DNA from: Flavobacteriaceae bacterium TMED81
GTDB taxonomy: Bacteria > Bacteroidota > Bacteroidia > Flavobacteriales > Flavobacteriaceae
Reading direction: 5' to 3'
Assembly (NCBI GenBank): GCA_002171575.2
Contig: NHEI02000025.1
Location: forward strand, 13,875 to 43,535
DNA: 29,661 nt
The notes beneath the pieces are model-generated. The model had not been told where the DNA came from, searched no databases, and was given only the letters and a program-made list of their open reading frames with translations. Of this stretch, positions 1-8,746 are shown one piece after another. A program made the translations under genes and the position numbers. The first letter of the stretch is position 1. Each line of letters starts with the position of its first letter.

Positions 1-1265
1 TAGCAGGCATCTTTGCAGGGGTTTCCATTTCGGTCGAAAAAGACCAAGCTGGTCCGCCGCTTGGCTATCCGATAAATATCGAGATTGTTGGAGACGATTA
101 TGGACAATTGATCGAAGTTGGGGAACGGATGCGAAACTTTATCATCGATATGAACATCCCCGGGATTGAGGAACTCAAAGTCGATGTCAATCGCAACAAA
201 CCTGGTATGCAAATCGCTGTTGATCGTCAAAAAGCAGGAGAATTGGGCGTCAGTGCTGGACAAGTTGGGGTACAGCTTCGCCAGTCGTTATTTGGGGAAA
301 AAGCAGGCGTGTATAAAAAAGATGGGGAAGACTACAACATCAATGTGCGTTTTCAGGAAGAAGACCGATACAACCAATCCGCACTTGTTAATCAGTATAT
401 TACCTTTCGTGATATGGCATCGGGACAGATCAAATCGATTCCTATTGCTGCGGTCACCAGTCGTAAAAACACCTCTGGATACAGTGCAATCAAACACCGT
501 AATCTCGAACGGGTTGTCACCGTTTACTCGGCCATCCTCCCGGGCTATAATGCTGCAGAAATTGTCAATCAAATCAAAACCCAAATCGAGGCCTTTCAAT
601 TGCCTGCTGACTTTCGCTATCGCTTTACAGGGGAAATCGAAGAACAAGAAGAAAATATGGCCTTTTTATCTAGCGCTTTGCTCTATGCGTTGTTTTTGAT
701 TTTGATCTTACTCGTCCTGCAATTCAACTCGGTGAGTAAACCCTTTATCATCTTGTTCTCCATCTTTATGAGTTTCACAGGGGTCTTTCTCGGTTTGGTC
801 GTTTTTAATATGACTTTTGTCATCATCATGACGATGATGGGGATTATCTCCCTGGCGGGAATTGTCGTCAATAACAGTGTGGTACTTTTGGACTACACCC
901 AACTGCTGCTCGACCGAAGACGTGACAAGCAAGGGCTCGAATATGATTATCATTTGGAGCGATCTGAAATTTTTGATGCGATTGTCAATGGGGGAAAGGC
1001 GCGTTTGCGTCCCGTCTTGCTGACTGCCATCACAACGGTACTCGGACTAATTCCATTGGCGATTGGACTCAACATCAACTTCTTTTCGCTATTCGCAACG
1101 GGTGATCCGCAGATATATATTGGAGGAGATAATGTGATTTTTTGGGGTCCTCTTGCATGGACCGTCATATTCGGATTGACTTTCGCAACATTCTTAACAT
1201 TGGTAATCCTCCCAGTTGCTTTTTATCTCAGCAAAAGAGCTGCCATTCGGTTCAATAAAACCTAA
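1..1265 (+). CDS. RND-family efflux transporter permease, C-terminal part (5' end outside window)
   Basis: Inner-membrane proton-driven pump subunit of the AcrB/HAE-type RND family, which exports drugs or other amphiphiles with a periplasmic adaptor and an outer-membrane channel. The frame is open from base 3 to the stop at 1263-1265 (about 420 codons), so the N-terminal half lies upstream; the first in-frame start codon at 108 (TTG) is internal. The part seen begins with a periplasmic-loop segment containing GPPLGYPI, typical of the family just before the second porter domain. The C-terminal membrane domain follows: hydrophobic segments around ALLYALFLILILLVL and FIILFSIFMSFTGVFLGLVVF, the conserved GIVVNNSVVLLDY segment, the GGKARLRPVLLTAITTVLGLIPLA segment in two parts, and two last helices. 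Substrate cannot be told. It ends 6 bases from the convergent gene at 1272. Family assignment is firm; substrate class is not. Confidence 0.93.
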   Translation, partial: AGIFAGVSISVEKDQAGPPLGYPINIEIVGDDYGQLIEVGERMRNFIIDMNIPGIEELKVDVNRNKPGMQIAVDRQKAGELGVSAGQVGVQLRQSLFGEKAGVYKKDGEDYNINVRFQEEDRYNQSALVNQYITFRDMASGQIKSIPIAAVTSRKNTSGYSAIKHRNLERVVTVYSAILPGYNAAEIVNQIKTQIEAFQLPADFRYRFTGEIEEQEENMAFLSSALLYALFLILILLVLQFNSVSKPFIILFSIFMSFTGVFLGLVVFNMTFVIIMTMMGIISLAGIVVNNSVVLLDYTQLLLDRRRDKQGLEYDYHLERSEIFDAIVNGGKARLRPVLLTAITTVLGLIPLAIGLNINFFSLFATGDPQIYIGGDNVIFWGPLAWTVIFGLTFATFLTLVILPVAFYLSKRAAIRFNKT

Positions 1266-1271
1266 CGTAAA

Positions 1272-1625
1272 CTAGCGAAGGGCGGTACGCTCAGAAGTGT
1301 TCCAGTAAATGACGTCTTGCACTTTGTTGTTGGTAAACTCAACTTCAATCAATTGTTCGTCGGTCCAAAAAAACCATGTGCCAGCTTTTACGCCATTCTC
1401 ATAGTTTCCAACAGCGATTTTGTTGCCCTCTGCATCGAAAGATTCCCAAACGCCATCGAGTTTGTTGCGGTGAATATGACCGTGTTGAGCAATTTCTCCA
1501 TTGTCGTGAAACTGGGTGAGTTTCATCAGTTGAGGTGAAGTCGTGCGCTCTACCTTTGTGGTTTGGCTATACGAAAATGTATAACCGAAAACGAATACGA
1601 AAATTAAAATCATCTGTGCTTTCAT
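1272..1625 (-). CDS. Secreted YwqK/MORN-like repeat protein, 117 aa
   Basis: Small exported protein of unknown role. Residues 1-21 form a signal peptide (MKAQMILIF then a hydrophobic run ending SYSQ). Residues 40-103 hold about three MORN/YwqK-type repeats with the characteristic pattern of NG, G.W..F and GNYENGVKAGTW. Such proteins are commonly labelled YwqK-family antitoxin, but no toxin gene is beside it and I would not call this a toxin-antitoxin system. I chose the ATG at 1625 rather than the in-frame one at 1703 because the extra 26 residues would precede the signal peptide and a good promoter (TATCTTTG, 1653-1660) lies between the two. The gene is convergent with the RND pump and divergent from aspS. 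Confidence 0.75.
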   Translation of the reverse strand: MKAQMILIFVFVFGYTFSYSQTTKVERTTSPQLMKLTQFHDNGEIAQHGHIHRNKLDGVWESFDAEGNKIAVGNYENGVKAGTWFFWTDEQLIEVEFTNNKVQDVIYWNTSERTALR

Positions 1626-1652
1626 ACCTCTTGTCTTTTGGGATTGATTCCT

Positions 1653-1660
1653 CAAAGATA
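1653..1660 (-). promoter_or_regulatory. Bacteroidota -7 promoter element for the YwqK-like gene
   Basis: On the minus strand this reads TATCTTTG, an exact match to the Bacteroidota consensus TAnnTTTG. It lies 27 bases upstream of the ATG at 1625 and supports that start. No clear TTG -33 element is visible at the usual distance. Confidence 0.6.
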
Positions 1661-1772
1661 CTAAAAATTTACATTCTCGTAACATTAAATTAACATTAAT
1701 CATTTAACAATCTGATTTTGTGTGTGTTGTGTTTTTATTTTGAAATATACAACTGCTCTCTCAAAAACCCCT

Positions 1773-1780
1773 TATTTTTG
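1773..1780 (+). promoter_or_regulatory. Bacteroidota -7 promoter element for aspS
   Basis: TATTTTTG matches TAnnTTTG exactly and ends 14 bases before the aspS ATG at 1795, so the predicted leader is only about ten bases. No obvious -33 TTG at normal spacing. Confidence 0.6.
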
Positions 1781-1794
1781 CACAAATTACTTCC

Positions 1795-3543
1795 ATGCAC
1801 AGGAGTCACAAATGCGGCGCATTGCGCCAATCCGATGTAAACAAGGACGTTCAACTCGCTGGTTGGGTACAGCGTATCCGCGATAAGGGCTTTGTACTTT
1901 GGATTGACCTTCGTGACCGCTATGGCGTAACGCAATTGGTACTGGACGAAGAGCGGTGTGATGCTGCCCTCATTTCACAAGCCAAGACACTCGGTAGAGA
2001 GTTTGTCGTTCAAGTACATGGGCATGTGATTGAAAGGGAGGCCAAAAACTCCGCAATCCCCACTGGCGACATCGAGGTTTTGGTCAAAGAACTCACCATC
2101 CTCAATCCTGCCGAAACTCCGCCTTTCACTTTGGAAAATGAAACCGATGGTGGCGATGACCTCCGCATGAAATATCGGTATCTAGATATTCGTCGCAATC
2201 CGATCAAAGACAAGTTGTTGTTTCGCAACAAAGTAGCACAAGTGATACGCAACTATTTGTCGTCTCAAGATTTTGCAGAAATCGAAACCCCTTACCTGAT
2301 CAAATCAACCCCAGAGGGAGCGCGTGATTTTGTTGTGCCGTCTCGTACGAATCCGGGTCAATTCTATGCCCTGCCACAGTCCCCTCAAACTTTTAAGCAA
2401 TTGCTGATGGTTGGCGGTATGGATCGCTACTATCAGATTGTGAAATGTTTTCGAGATGAGGATCTCCGTGCCGATCGCCAACCTGAGTTTACACAGATCG
2501 ACTGCGAAATGGCGTTTGTGGAGCAAGACGATATTTTAGCTGTTTTTGAAGGGCTTTTACAACAATTATTAGAAGAAATCCACGGAATCACCCCCGCTGC
2601 TTTCCCACGAATTACCTACGCTGACGCCATCGCAACTTACGGATCAGACAAGCCGGATATTCGGTTTGGAATGCACCTCGCTGGGCTCAATTCGCTTGCA
2701 CAAGGCAAGGGCTTTCAGGTCTTTGACCAGCAAGAATGGGTTGGTGGGTTTGCCGTTGACGGCGGAGCTGAAATGAGTCGGAAAGAGATTGATCATTGGA
2801 TTGAATGGGTCAAACGACCCCAAATTGGAGCCAAAGGAATGGTCTGGGCCAAATGCAATGCGGATGGGAGTCATAAATCGTCCGTTGATAAATTTTACAG
2901 TCAAGAGGATTTGGCTGCATGGGCATCTGCTTGCCAAGCCAAAGCAGGAGATATCATCCTCGTACTTTCTGGTGGAAAAGCACAAACGCAATCCCAGCTC
3001 GGTGAGCTTCGTCTCGCAATAGCTGAGAAAATGGGTCTTCGTGATCCAAAGGTGTTTGCACCGCTTTGGGTGGTTGATTTTCCGCTGTTTGAACAAGTAG
3101 AAGGCTATGATCACTTTCATGCCATGCACCACCCCTTTACTGCGCCAAAACCAGAGCAAGTCGCACAACTCGATAGCTCTCCTCAAACCGTATTTGCCAA
3201 TGCCTATGACTTGGTGCTCAACGGCAATGAAATCGGAGGTGGATCGATTCGTATTCACGATCGTGAAATCCAAGAAAAAATGTTTTCCCTTCTCGGATTT
3301 AGCAAACAAGACGCCAAAGCGCAATTTGGATTTTTAATGGACGCATTCCGCTACGGAGCCCCGCCACATGGTGGGATTGCCCTAGGGTTTGATCGGTTGG
3401 TCGCCGTATTGGACGGTCAAGAATCCATCCGTGACTATATTGCTTTTCCAAAAAACAACAGTGGAAGAGATGTGATGATCGATGCGCCAGCTCCTTTGGA
3501 TGACGACCAACTCGATGAACTTTCTCTACAATCCAAAGCATGA
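1795..3543 (+). CDS. aspS: Aspartyl-tRNA synthetase, 582 aa
   Basis: Cytoplasmic class IIb aminoacyl-tRNA synthetase that charges tRNA-Asp with aspartate. Length is the usual bacterial size. In order: an N-terminal OB-fold anticodon-binding domain (about residues 1-105, opening MHRSHKCGALR and LAGWVQRIRDKG as in the family), the catalytic core with motif 2 at FRDEDLRADRQPEFTQID (about 219-236), the bacterial GAD insertion domain (roughly 285-415), and motif 3 GIALGFDRL at 527-535. I cannot say from sequence alone whether it is the discriminating or the non-discriminating form. The start at 1795 agrees with the conserved N-terminus and with the promoter just upstream. The next gene overlaps its stop codon by ATGA, so the two are translationally coupled. 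Confidence 0.98.
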   Translation: MHRSHKCGALRQSDVNKDVQLAGWVQRIRDKGFVLWIDLRDRYGVTQLVLDEERCDAALISQAKTLGREFVVQVHGHVIEREAKNSAIPTGDIEVLVKELTILNPAETPPFTLENETDGGDDLRMKYRYLDIRRNPIKDKLLFRNKVAQVIRNYLSSQDFAEIETPYLIKSTPEGARDFVVPSRTNPGQFYALPQSPQTFKQLLMVGGMDRYYQIVKCFRDEDLRADRQPEFTQIDCEMAFVEQDDILAVFEGLLQQLLEEIHGITPAAFPRITYADAIATYGSDKPDIRFGMHLAGLNSLAQGKGFQVFDQQEWVGGFAVDGGAEMSRKEIDHWIEWVKRPQIGAKGMVWAKCNADGSHKSSVDKFYSQEDLAAWASACQAKAGDIILVLSGGKAQTQSQLGELRLAIAEKMGLRDPKVFAPLWVVDFPLFEQVEGYDHFHAMHHPFTAPKPEQVAQLDSSPQTVFANAYDLVLNGNEIGGGSIRIHDREIQEKMFSLLGFSKQDAKAQFGFLMDAFRYGAPPHGGIALGFDRLVAVLDGQESIRDYIAFPKNNSGRDVMIDAPAPLDDDQLDELSLQSKA

Positions 3544-3806
3544 CAAGACTTCTTCAAATCTTATTTACCCTTGTTCTGTTGGCTCTCATTACTGGTTTTG
3601 TTATCAAATCAAATCAAACTGTGCTTGGAGACCGTATCATCGGGGTAACGATTTTGTTTACAGCTTTTATTTTTATGCCGCTTTTTATTTATCACAGATG
3701 GAAAGACAAAAAATTATCGGATTATACACTCACCGCTGAGAACTTCGAAAAAATGAAGGAAACTGGTAAAAACCCAAATCAATCCAAAGAAAAACCCTCT
3801 GCTTGA
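3540..3806 (+). CDS. Small two-helix membrane protein, 88 aa, unknown function
   Basis: Not recognised as a named family. Two hydrophobic helices at about residues 4-22 and 31-52 are followed by a highly charged, Lys/Glu-rich soluble tail (about 53-88) ending QSKEKPSA. Its ATG overlaps the aspS stop (ATGA), so it is read from the aspS transcript and probably made by translational reinitiation. The overlap and the coherent membrane-protein composition make it a credible gene, though nothing in it indicates a link to tRNA charging. Confidence 0.75.
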   Translation: MTRLLQILFTLVLLALITGFVIKSNQTVLGDRIIGVTILFTAFIFMPLFIYHRWKDKKLSDYTLTAENFEKMKETGKNPNQSKEKPSA

Positions 3807-3842
3807 TATATTAATGTTATATTCGCCCTTTAATTTTAATAA

Positions 3843-4037
3843 ATGACTGGAACAGTTAAATTTTTCAATGGATCTAAGGGATTTGGATTCATTACCAATG
3901 ATGAAACGGGCGAAGATATCTTCGTTCATGTAACTTCTCTTGATGGGGTCAACCTCAATGAAGGAGACAAAGTATCGTATAACGAGGGTGAAGGTAGAAA
4001 GGGCAAAATGGCCACTGATATCGAAGTCCTTGACTAA
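3843..4037 (+). CDS. Cold-shock domain protein, 64 aa
   Basis: Single cold-shock domain that binds single-stranded RNA/DNA and melts RNA structure in the cytoplasm. Both nucleic-acid motifs are intact: RNP1 KGFGFI at residues 12-17 and RNP2 IFVHV at 26-30, with the family opening TGTVKFFN. Length is typical for CspA-type proteins. The upstream 36 bases are very AT-rich and contain TATATTCG, a near match to the -7 element, so it probably has its own promoter as well as possible read-through from aspS. It is followed directly by a strong terminator. Several paralogues are common in such genomes, so I give no letter. Confidence 0.96.
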   Translation: MTGTVKFFNGSKGFGFITNDETGEDIFVHVTSLDGVNLNEGDKVSYNEGEGRKGKMATDIEVLD

Positions 4038-4058
4038 TTGTATTTTATTTTGATTACG

Positions 4059-4087
4059 TAAAAAGCCCTTTTTAGGGCTTTTTTTTA
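4059..4087. terminator. Bidirectional intrinsic terminator between cspA-like gene and tadA
   Basis: Stem AAAAAGCCC (4060-4068), six-base loop, and GGGCTTTTT (4075-4083) running into a T tract to 4086. On the minus strand the A run gives a matching U tract, so it can end both the plus-strand cold-shock transcript and the minus-strand dgt-tadA transcript. The right arm runs into the tadA stop codon. Confidence 0.85.
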
Positions 4088-4528
4088 TGTGCGTTTTTTT
4101 TTGAAAAAGGTCTGCAAAATCTCAGAAGCCTCCATTTCACATACCCCCGAGCTGACTTTGGTTTTGGGATGTAAGGGGGTTTGGTGAGATCGATAACCCC
4201 TTTTTTCGTCTGATGCGCCGAAAACCAATCGCCCGAGTTGGCTCCAATACAAGGCACCTGCACACATACTGCATGGTTCGAGTGTGACGTATAGCGTACA
4301 ATCTTTGAGATATTTCCCGCCGATATAATTTGCTGCCGCTGTAATGGCTTGCATTTCGGCATGAGCGGTTACATCGGTTAGCGTTTCGGTCAGGTTGTGA
4401 CCTCTCGCGATAATCTGACCATGTGCAACCACCACAACTCCAACGGGTACCTCTCCCTTTTCGAGGGCGAGTTCGGCCTCAAGCAATGCCTTTTTCATAA
4501 AATGTTCATCAGATAATGGATCGATCAT
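4085..4528 (-). CDS. tadA: tRNA adenosine(34) deaminase, 147 aa
   Basis: Zinc enzyme that converts adenosine to inosine at the wobble position of tRNA-Arg(ACG). Numbered from the chosen start, the zinc/catalytic residues are H56-A57-E58 in TAHAEMQ and C86/C89 in EPCSMCAG; ALYWSQ follows as in the TadA branch of the CMP/dCMP deaminase fold. The frame extends to an upstream ATG at 4549 (7 more residues), but the ATG at 4528 shares its A with the dgt stop (TGATG), and an opening of the type MI-P-D--FMKKAL is usual in related TadA proteins, so I prefer 4528. It is coupled to and downstream of dgt. The stop codon sits in the arm of the shared terminator. Confidence 0.94.
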   Translation of the reverse strand: MIDPLSDEHFMKKALLEAELALEKGEVPVGVVVVAHGQIIARGHNLTETLTDVTAHAEMQAITAAANYIGGKYLKDCTLYVTLEPCSMCAGALYWSQLGRLVFGASDEKRGYRSHQTPLHPKTKVSSGVCEMEASEILQTFFKKKRT

Positions 4529-5847
4529 CAGCTCAGTTTTTTGTGCCACAGTAGGGCTTGTCCGTCTGTAAGTCCCGCAACAAAACAGCTTGTTTGTAGA
4601 AGTTGTTGATAGCGATCCTCGGGTGAAAAACGAATGGTTTCAGGCAAAAGGTTCAGAGCCAATCGATCGAGAGCAGTGGTCTTTTGAGCTGACTGTCGAA
4701 TCACGGCATGACTCAGTACCTCCAAAATATGATGAATCGCACGGTATCCTTTCACTTCCTTTTCGATCACCTCCTCCGAGCGATAAATTTTCTCCTTACT
4801 CAATTTGATAATATCTTCAACCTGAGCAGTGTATTTGCTTTTTTTGAGAAGGGCATACGGAAACTCCCCTGCCAAAATCTCTTCTTCGTGTTCCATAAAA
4901 ATGCGTGTGGCATCCTCGATCAACACCCCAATTGAAAGGGCGCGCAAATAGGCCAGACGATCCGTGGTGGTTTGGAGTTGCTTGTACTTGTCGGTATCGA
5001 TATGGTCTTTCACCAATTTGATCATGTACTCCAAAGCATAGGACTCTGGAATCCAGCCCAAGTTGATGCCATCTTCAAAATCGATAAGGGTGTAACAGAT
5101 GTCATCTGCCGCTTCGACCAAAAAGGCAAGTGGATGGCGGTGAAAGCTGTTTTGAGGGCCTTGCAATCCCAATTCATTGGCAACTTCGAAAAAGAAAGCA
5201 GACTGTGCTTGAAAAAATCCAAATTTTTTATCGCTGACTTTTTTAGTGGGTTGAATCGGAATCGATGCTTTTGGGTATTTGGTAAAGGTACCAAGTGTCG
5301 CATAGCTGAGGCGAAGACCACCCGGAACACCCTCCCGATTTTCGGTAAGGATCCGAAAACCATTGGCATTACCTTCAAAGCGAATCAGGTCTTGTTGTTG
5401 TGCTTCTGTAAGGGTACTGATCAGAGTTGCGCCAGCTCCAGAAGTAAAAAAATCACCGATGGCTTGTTCGCCCGAATGTCCAAAAGGAGGATTGCCAATG
5501 TCATGCGCCAAACAAGCAGCAGCAATGATGGTTCCAAAATCATGTGGCTGATAGCCATTGGTGACTGCCAATGCAGGGTGTTTTTGGATTACGGCATTCC
5601 CCACTGCCCTTCCCAAACTCCGACCGACAACCGATACTTCCAAGCTATGGGTGAGTCGGGTGTGGACAAAACCAGATTGTGAAAAGGGAATAACTTGGGT
5701 TTTGTCTTGCAGGTGCCGAAAGGCAGAAGAGAAAATAATGCGGTCGTAATCCACCTCAAACCCACTGCGCAAATTGTTTTGATCTGTGCGCAAACGTTTT
5801 TTCGTGTCGCCTTGTCTTTTAAGAGATAACAGGTCTTTCCAATGCAT
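4528..5847 (-). CDS. dgt: Deoxyguanosinetriphosphate triphosphohydrolase-like HD protein, 439 aa
   Basis: HD-superfamily dNTPase that hydrolyses dNTPs to deoxynucleoside and triphosphate, a brake on dNTP pools. The metal site is complete: H67 in TRLTHSLE, H115-D116 in ACLAHDIGNPPFGHSGE, and D248/D249 in EAADDICY; the opening FSSAFRHLQDKTQV is diagnostic of the Dgt branch. Length fits the shorter Dgt class. The start ATG at 5847 lies behind an 88-base AT-rich region shared with the divergent TonB receptor. It forms a TGATG-coupled pair with tadA, an association with no obvious biochemical logic. Substrate preference (dGTP or general) is not visible from the sequence. Confidence 0.94.
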   Translation of the reverse strand: MHWKDLLSLKRQGDTKKRLRTDQNNLRSGFEVDYDRIIFSSAFRHLQDKTQVIPFSQSGFVHTRLTHSLEVSVVGRSLGRAVGNAVIQKHPALAVTNGYQPHDFGTIIAAACLAHDIGNPPFGHSGEQAIGDFFTSGAGATLISTLTEAQQQDLIRFEGNANGFRILTENREGVPGGLRLSYATLGTFTKYPKASIPIQPTKKVSDKKFGFFQAQSAFFFEVANELGLQGPQNSFHRHPLAFLVEAADDICYTLIDFEDGINLGWIPESYALEYMIKLVKDHIDTDKYKQLQTTTDRLAYLRALSIGVLIEDATRIFMEHEEEILAGEFPYALLKKSKYTAQVEDIIKLSKEKIYRSEEVIEKEVKGYRAIHHILEVLSHAVIRQSAQKTTALDRLALNLLPETIRFSPEDRYQQLLQTSCFVAGLTDGQALLWHKKLS

Positions 5848-5850
5848 TTT

Positions 5851-5883
5851 CTTAATCCTAAGTTAACAATAATTTAAATTTAG
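5851..5883. promoter_or_regulatory. Three TTAA-type repeats at exact 11-base spacing upstream of the TonB receptor
   Basis: Three consecutive 11-base units CTTAATCCTAA, GTTAACAATAA and TTTAAATTTAG place TTAA at 5852, 5863 and 5874. This is the geometry of sites for PhoB/OmpR-type response regulators, which bind direct repeats one helical turn apart. The region is AT-rich and shared by two divergent genes, so chance is possible. Confidence 0.3.
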
Positions 5884-5935
5884 TATTCATTAATTCAGAG
5901 TCAAAATAACTCTCTTTGCGGCATATATATTTTAG

Positions 5936-8746
5936 ATGAAAAATAGTCTTTTAATTTTAAGTCTAGCCCTATCCAATCTACTTTTTGCTCAACCCGCTGG
6001 CTCCATTGTTGGAACGTTGCTTGACAAAGATCTAAACAACGAACCGCTTCCATTTGCAAACATACTAATCCCTGAAGTGAATCTGGGTACAACTTCTGAT
6101 TTTGATGGGTTGTTTGCCCTTGACGGTTTAGCAGAAGGGGATTACATTGTCAATTTTAGCTTTGTCGGCTATGAAACCCAAAAGATTCCGGTCACAGTCG
6201 TTGGTGGTAAAGTAACCGAAATTCAAGTGTCTTTGGCAAGCTCCTCCTCAGCACTTGACGAAGTTATTGTCACGACCGTCGCCCGACGCGATTCACAAAC
6301 CGCTTTGCTTATCGAGCAAAAAAAAGCAGTGAATTTCAAACAGCAAATCGGGGCTGAAGAACTCACACAAAAGGGAATTGGAGATGCAGCAGATGCCGTA
6401 ATCAAAACCTCGGGAGTGTCAAAAGCCGAGTCTGGCTCTATTTATGTCCGAGGGCTTGGTGATCGATACAATATCTCGTCTTACAATGGCTTTGTACTGC
6501 CTTCCAATGATCCATCATTAAAAAATATTGCACTGGATTTGTTTCGCTCTGATATTGTCGAGTCGATCGCAATTGACAAAACCTATAACGTTGACAATTT
6601 TGGGGATTATGCTGGCGCGAGTATAAACATCAATGCCTTGACTAGCAAATCCAAAAACTACTACAAGCTGAGTATAGGAAGTGGGTTTAACCAATCTGCA
6701 CTTGATGTGGACAGCTTTTATCTGGGACAAGGTCCGGGCTATTCTGGTTTTTACAACAATTCCTATCCCAACTACCCGCTTGAAAGATATAACTTCGACA
6801 CAGGATTCAATCGTGAACAGGCCTTTGGTGGGGTATCCCCAACCAACATCAGTGGTGCTTTTGAGGCCAGTTATGGAAGACTGTTGACTGATGTTACCAG
6901 AGTGAATCTCTTTGCCATGGCAAGTTTTGACAATGACTTTAGCCATACAAGTGGTGTAAACCGAGGGAGTATCAGCAAAGATGGTTTGATTTACAAAGAC
7001 TTCGATTTTACGACTTATCAATATGACACGAATACGACGGCCATGTTGAATTTGGCAGTGCTAAACCCTACTTTTTCGGTTACGTTTTCAAATCTACTTA
7101 TCAATTCATCGTCACAAAATCTGCAGGAATACAATGGGGTAATGGATATTTTTGATTTTGCTCCAGAAGGGGGTGGATTTATCCAACGTCACCAATACAA
7201 ACAAACACTTTTGTTGGTCAATCAGGTTTTTGGGCAAGTTGATGTTCTTGACAAGCTCTCGCTTATTGGCGGTGCTTCCTATAGCCAGTCTTTGAACTTG
7301 ATCCCCGACCGTCGTCAAATTACCTTATCCCCAACCGATTGGGATGATCCAAATAGCCCAAAGACGTTTGCCAACAACCTGAGTAATGGAGACTCACACC
7401 GCTACTATCAAAATCTCTTTGAAGATGAATTGGGCTATCGCGCCAAGTTGGTCTATGATTTGCAGAACCGAGAGGATGAAGAAAATAACACCAAGCTCAG
7501 TTTGGGTTTTGTCGGTCGTAAAAAAACAGTGGACTTTGATGCCACACAAATCAATCATGCCCCACGTAGAAATATCGCCCAACCCACCATTGATGATGTG
7601 TACGATACTGACAGCTATTTTAATCAAGGCAACCTCAGCCAAGGTTTATTTGAACTCATCACCTTCCGAGGGAGAAAAGATGTCCCCAATGCACTCGCTC
7701 CACAAACCTATGGCGGAGAGCAAAATATCACTGCGGGCTATATAAGTGCAGATCACAATTTTTCAGAATCCACCAAAATACAAGTTGGTCTTCGATATGA
7801 AAATATCAAGCAAAGCATTTCATGGTCAACAACCCTCGATCCAACGGGTGACACCTCCGTGCTTGATGAGGTGCAATGGCTTCCCTCCCTGTTTGTCCTT
7901 CACAAGCTGAATGACGCCAACAATATCAGGTTTGCTGCAAGTTCAACATACACCCTTCCGCAATACAAGGAAAAGGCATTTTTTCAGTTTGAGGAAGTCA
8001 CTCAAGTTTATCTAGGTAACCCTGCCTTATACGCTTCTACAAACTATAATTTTGACCTCAAGTGGGAACAGTTTCCCAGCATCGGGGAGTTGGTTTCGGT
8101 CACCGCTTTTAGTCGCATCATCAAAAACCCAATTAATGATGTTTCGATTAGTTCGGCAAGTAACGATCTGAGCTATGTCAATAGTGGGGATCAGGCAACC
8201 GTTTTTGGACTTGAGTTTGAATTGATCAAAGACCTTTACAGCAACCCCATCGTATTGGATGATCGAACACTTAATCGTGTTTTCCGTCTGAATTTGAATG
8301 CGTCATATATGCAATCTAAACAAGATCTTGACGGCGAAAAAGTACTAACCGAAACTGCCGCATCTGGCCTGCTCAATCTCAGTGTTGACTTTACCAATAC
8401 AGAAGATCGCATTACAGGGGCTTCTGATGTTCTACTCAATGCAGATTTTCTTTACGAGCGAGATTTTAGAAATGGAGCAAGCTTGGTGTCATCCCTTTCT
8501 GCCAATTATTTTTCTGATAAACTCTATGCCTTAGGCGTACTTGGCAAAGGAAACATTGTAGACAAAGGCCTGGTTACGCTCAATTTTGTGAGTAAGCTTC
8601 AGCTCAATGAACTTGTGGGCTTGAGCGTGAGTGCCAAAAATCTGTTAAACCCGAGTTATCAAAGAATACAGGATATACAGAACGTAACCGTTTTGGAATT
8701 TAAAAAAGGGAGGAGTTTGTCCTTTGGGGTCAACTTAACATTCTAG
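5936..8746 (+). CDS. TonB-dependent outer-membrane receptor with carboxypeptidase-regulatory-like domain, 936 aa
   Basis: Outer-membrane active transporter energised by TonB. Signal peptide residues 1-18 (cut after FA, before QPAGS). A CarboxypepD_reg-like beta-sandwich covers about 22-110 with the typical FDG-F-L-L--G-Y pattern. The ALDEVIVTT TonB-box-like segment lies near 107. The plug is about 125-240 with YVRGLGDRYN at 170-179 and SPN-like VLPSNDP, then the barrel runs to a terminal Phe (SFGVNLTF), the signature of an outer-membrane barrel. It is not of the SusC class: no SusD gene follows. Instead the next gene is a surface lipoprotein, which suggests a receptor plus capture-protein pair. 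Substrate unknown; the family with GLGDRYN in the plug is widespread in Bacteroidota and Proteobacteria. The start at 5936 precedes a perfect signal peptide. Confidence 0.95.
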   Translation: MKNSLLILSLALSNLLFAQPAGSIVGTLLDKDLNNEPLPFANILIPEVNLGTTSDFDGLFALDGLAEGDYIVNFSFVGYETQKIPVTVVGGKVTEIQVSLASSSSALDEVIVTTVARRDSQTALLIEQKKAVNFKQQIGAEELTQKGIGDAADAVIKTSGVSKAESGSIYVRGLGDRYNISSYNGFVLPSNDPSLKNIALDLFRSDIVESIAIDKTYNVDNFGDYAGASININALTSKSKNYYKLSIGSGFNQSALDVDSFYLGQGPGYSGFYNNSYPNYPLERYNFDTGFNREQAFGGVSPTNISGAFEASYGRLLTDVTRVNLFAMASFDNDFSHTSGVNRGSISKDGLIYKDFDFTTYQYDTNTTAMLNLAVLNPTFSVTFSNLLINSSSQNLQEYNGVMDIFDFAPEGGGFIQRHQYKQTLLLVNQVFGQVDVLDKLSLIGGASYSQSLNLIPDRRQITLSPTDWDDPNSPKTFANNLSNGDSHRYYQNLFEDELGYRAKLVYDLQNREDEENNTKLSLGFVGRKKTVDFDATQINHAPRRNIAQPTIDDVYDTDSYFNQGNLSQGLFELITFRGRKDVPNALAPQTYGGEQNITAGYISADHNFSESTKIQVGLRYENIKQSISWSTTLDPTGDTSVLDEVQWLPSLFVLHKLNDANNIRFAASSTYTLPQYKEKAFFQFEEVTQVYLGNPALYASTNYNFDLKWEQFPSIGELVSVTAFSRIIKNPINDVSISSASNDLSYVNSGDQATVFGLEFELIKDLYSNPIVLDDRTLNRVFRLNLNASYMQSKQDLDGEKVLTETAASGLLNLSVDFTNTEDRITGASDVLLNADFLYERDFRNGASLVSSLSANYFSDKLYALGVLGKGNIVDKGLVTLNFVSKLQLNELVGLSVSAKNLLNPSYQRIQDIQNVTVLEFKKGRSLSFGVNLTF

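Noticed and set aside
1272..1625. YwqK-like gene as part of a toxin-antitoxin system
   Set aside because: The label comes from the repeat family only. The protein has a signal peptide and no toxin gene adjoins it.
2644..3324. 226-codon open frame on the minus strand inside aspS
   Set aside because: It is wholly antisense to a complete aspS with intact motifs and has no recognisable domain, promoter or ribosome site.
4972..5682. 236-codon open frame on the plus strand inside dgt
   Set aside because: Antisense to the HD-domain gene; the composition is Cys/Arg/Ser-rich nonsense without family features.
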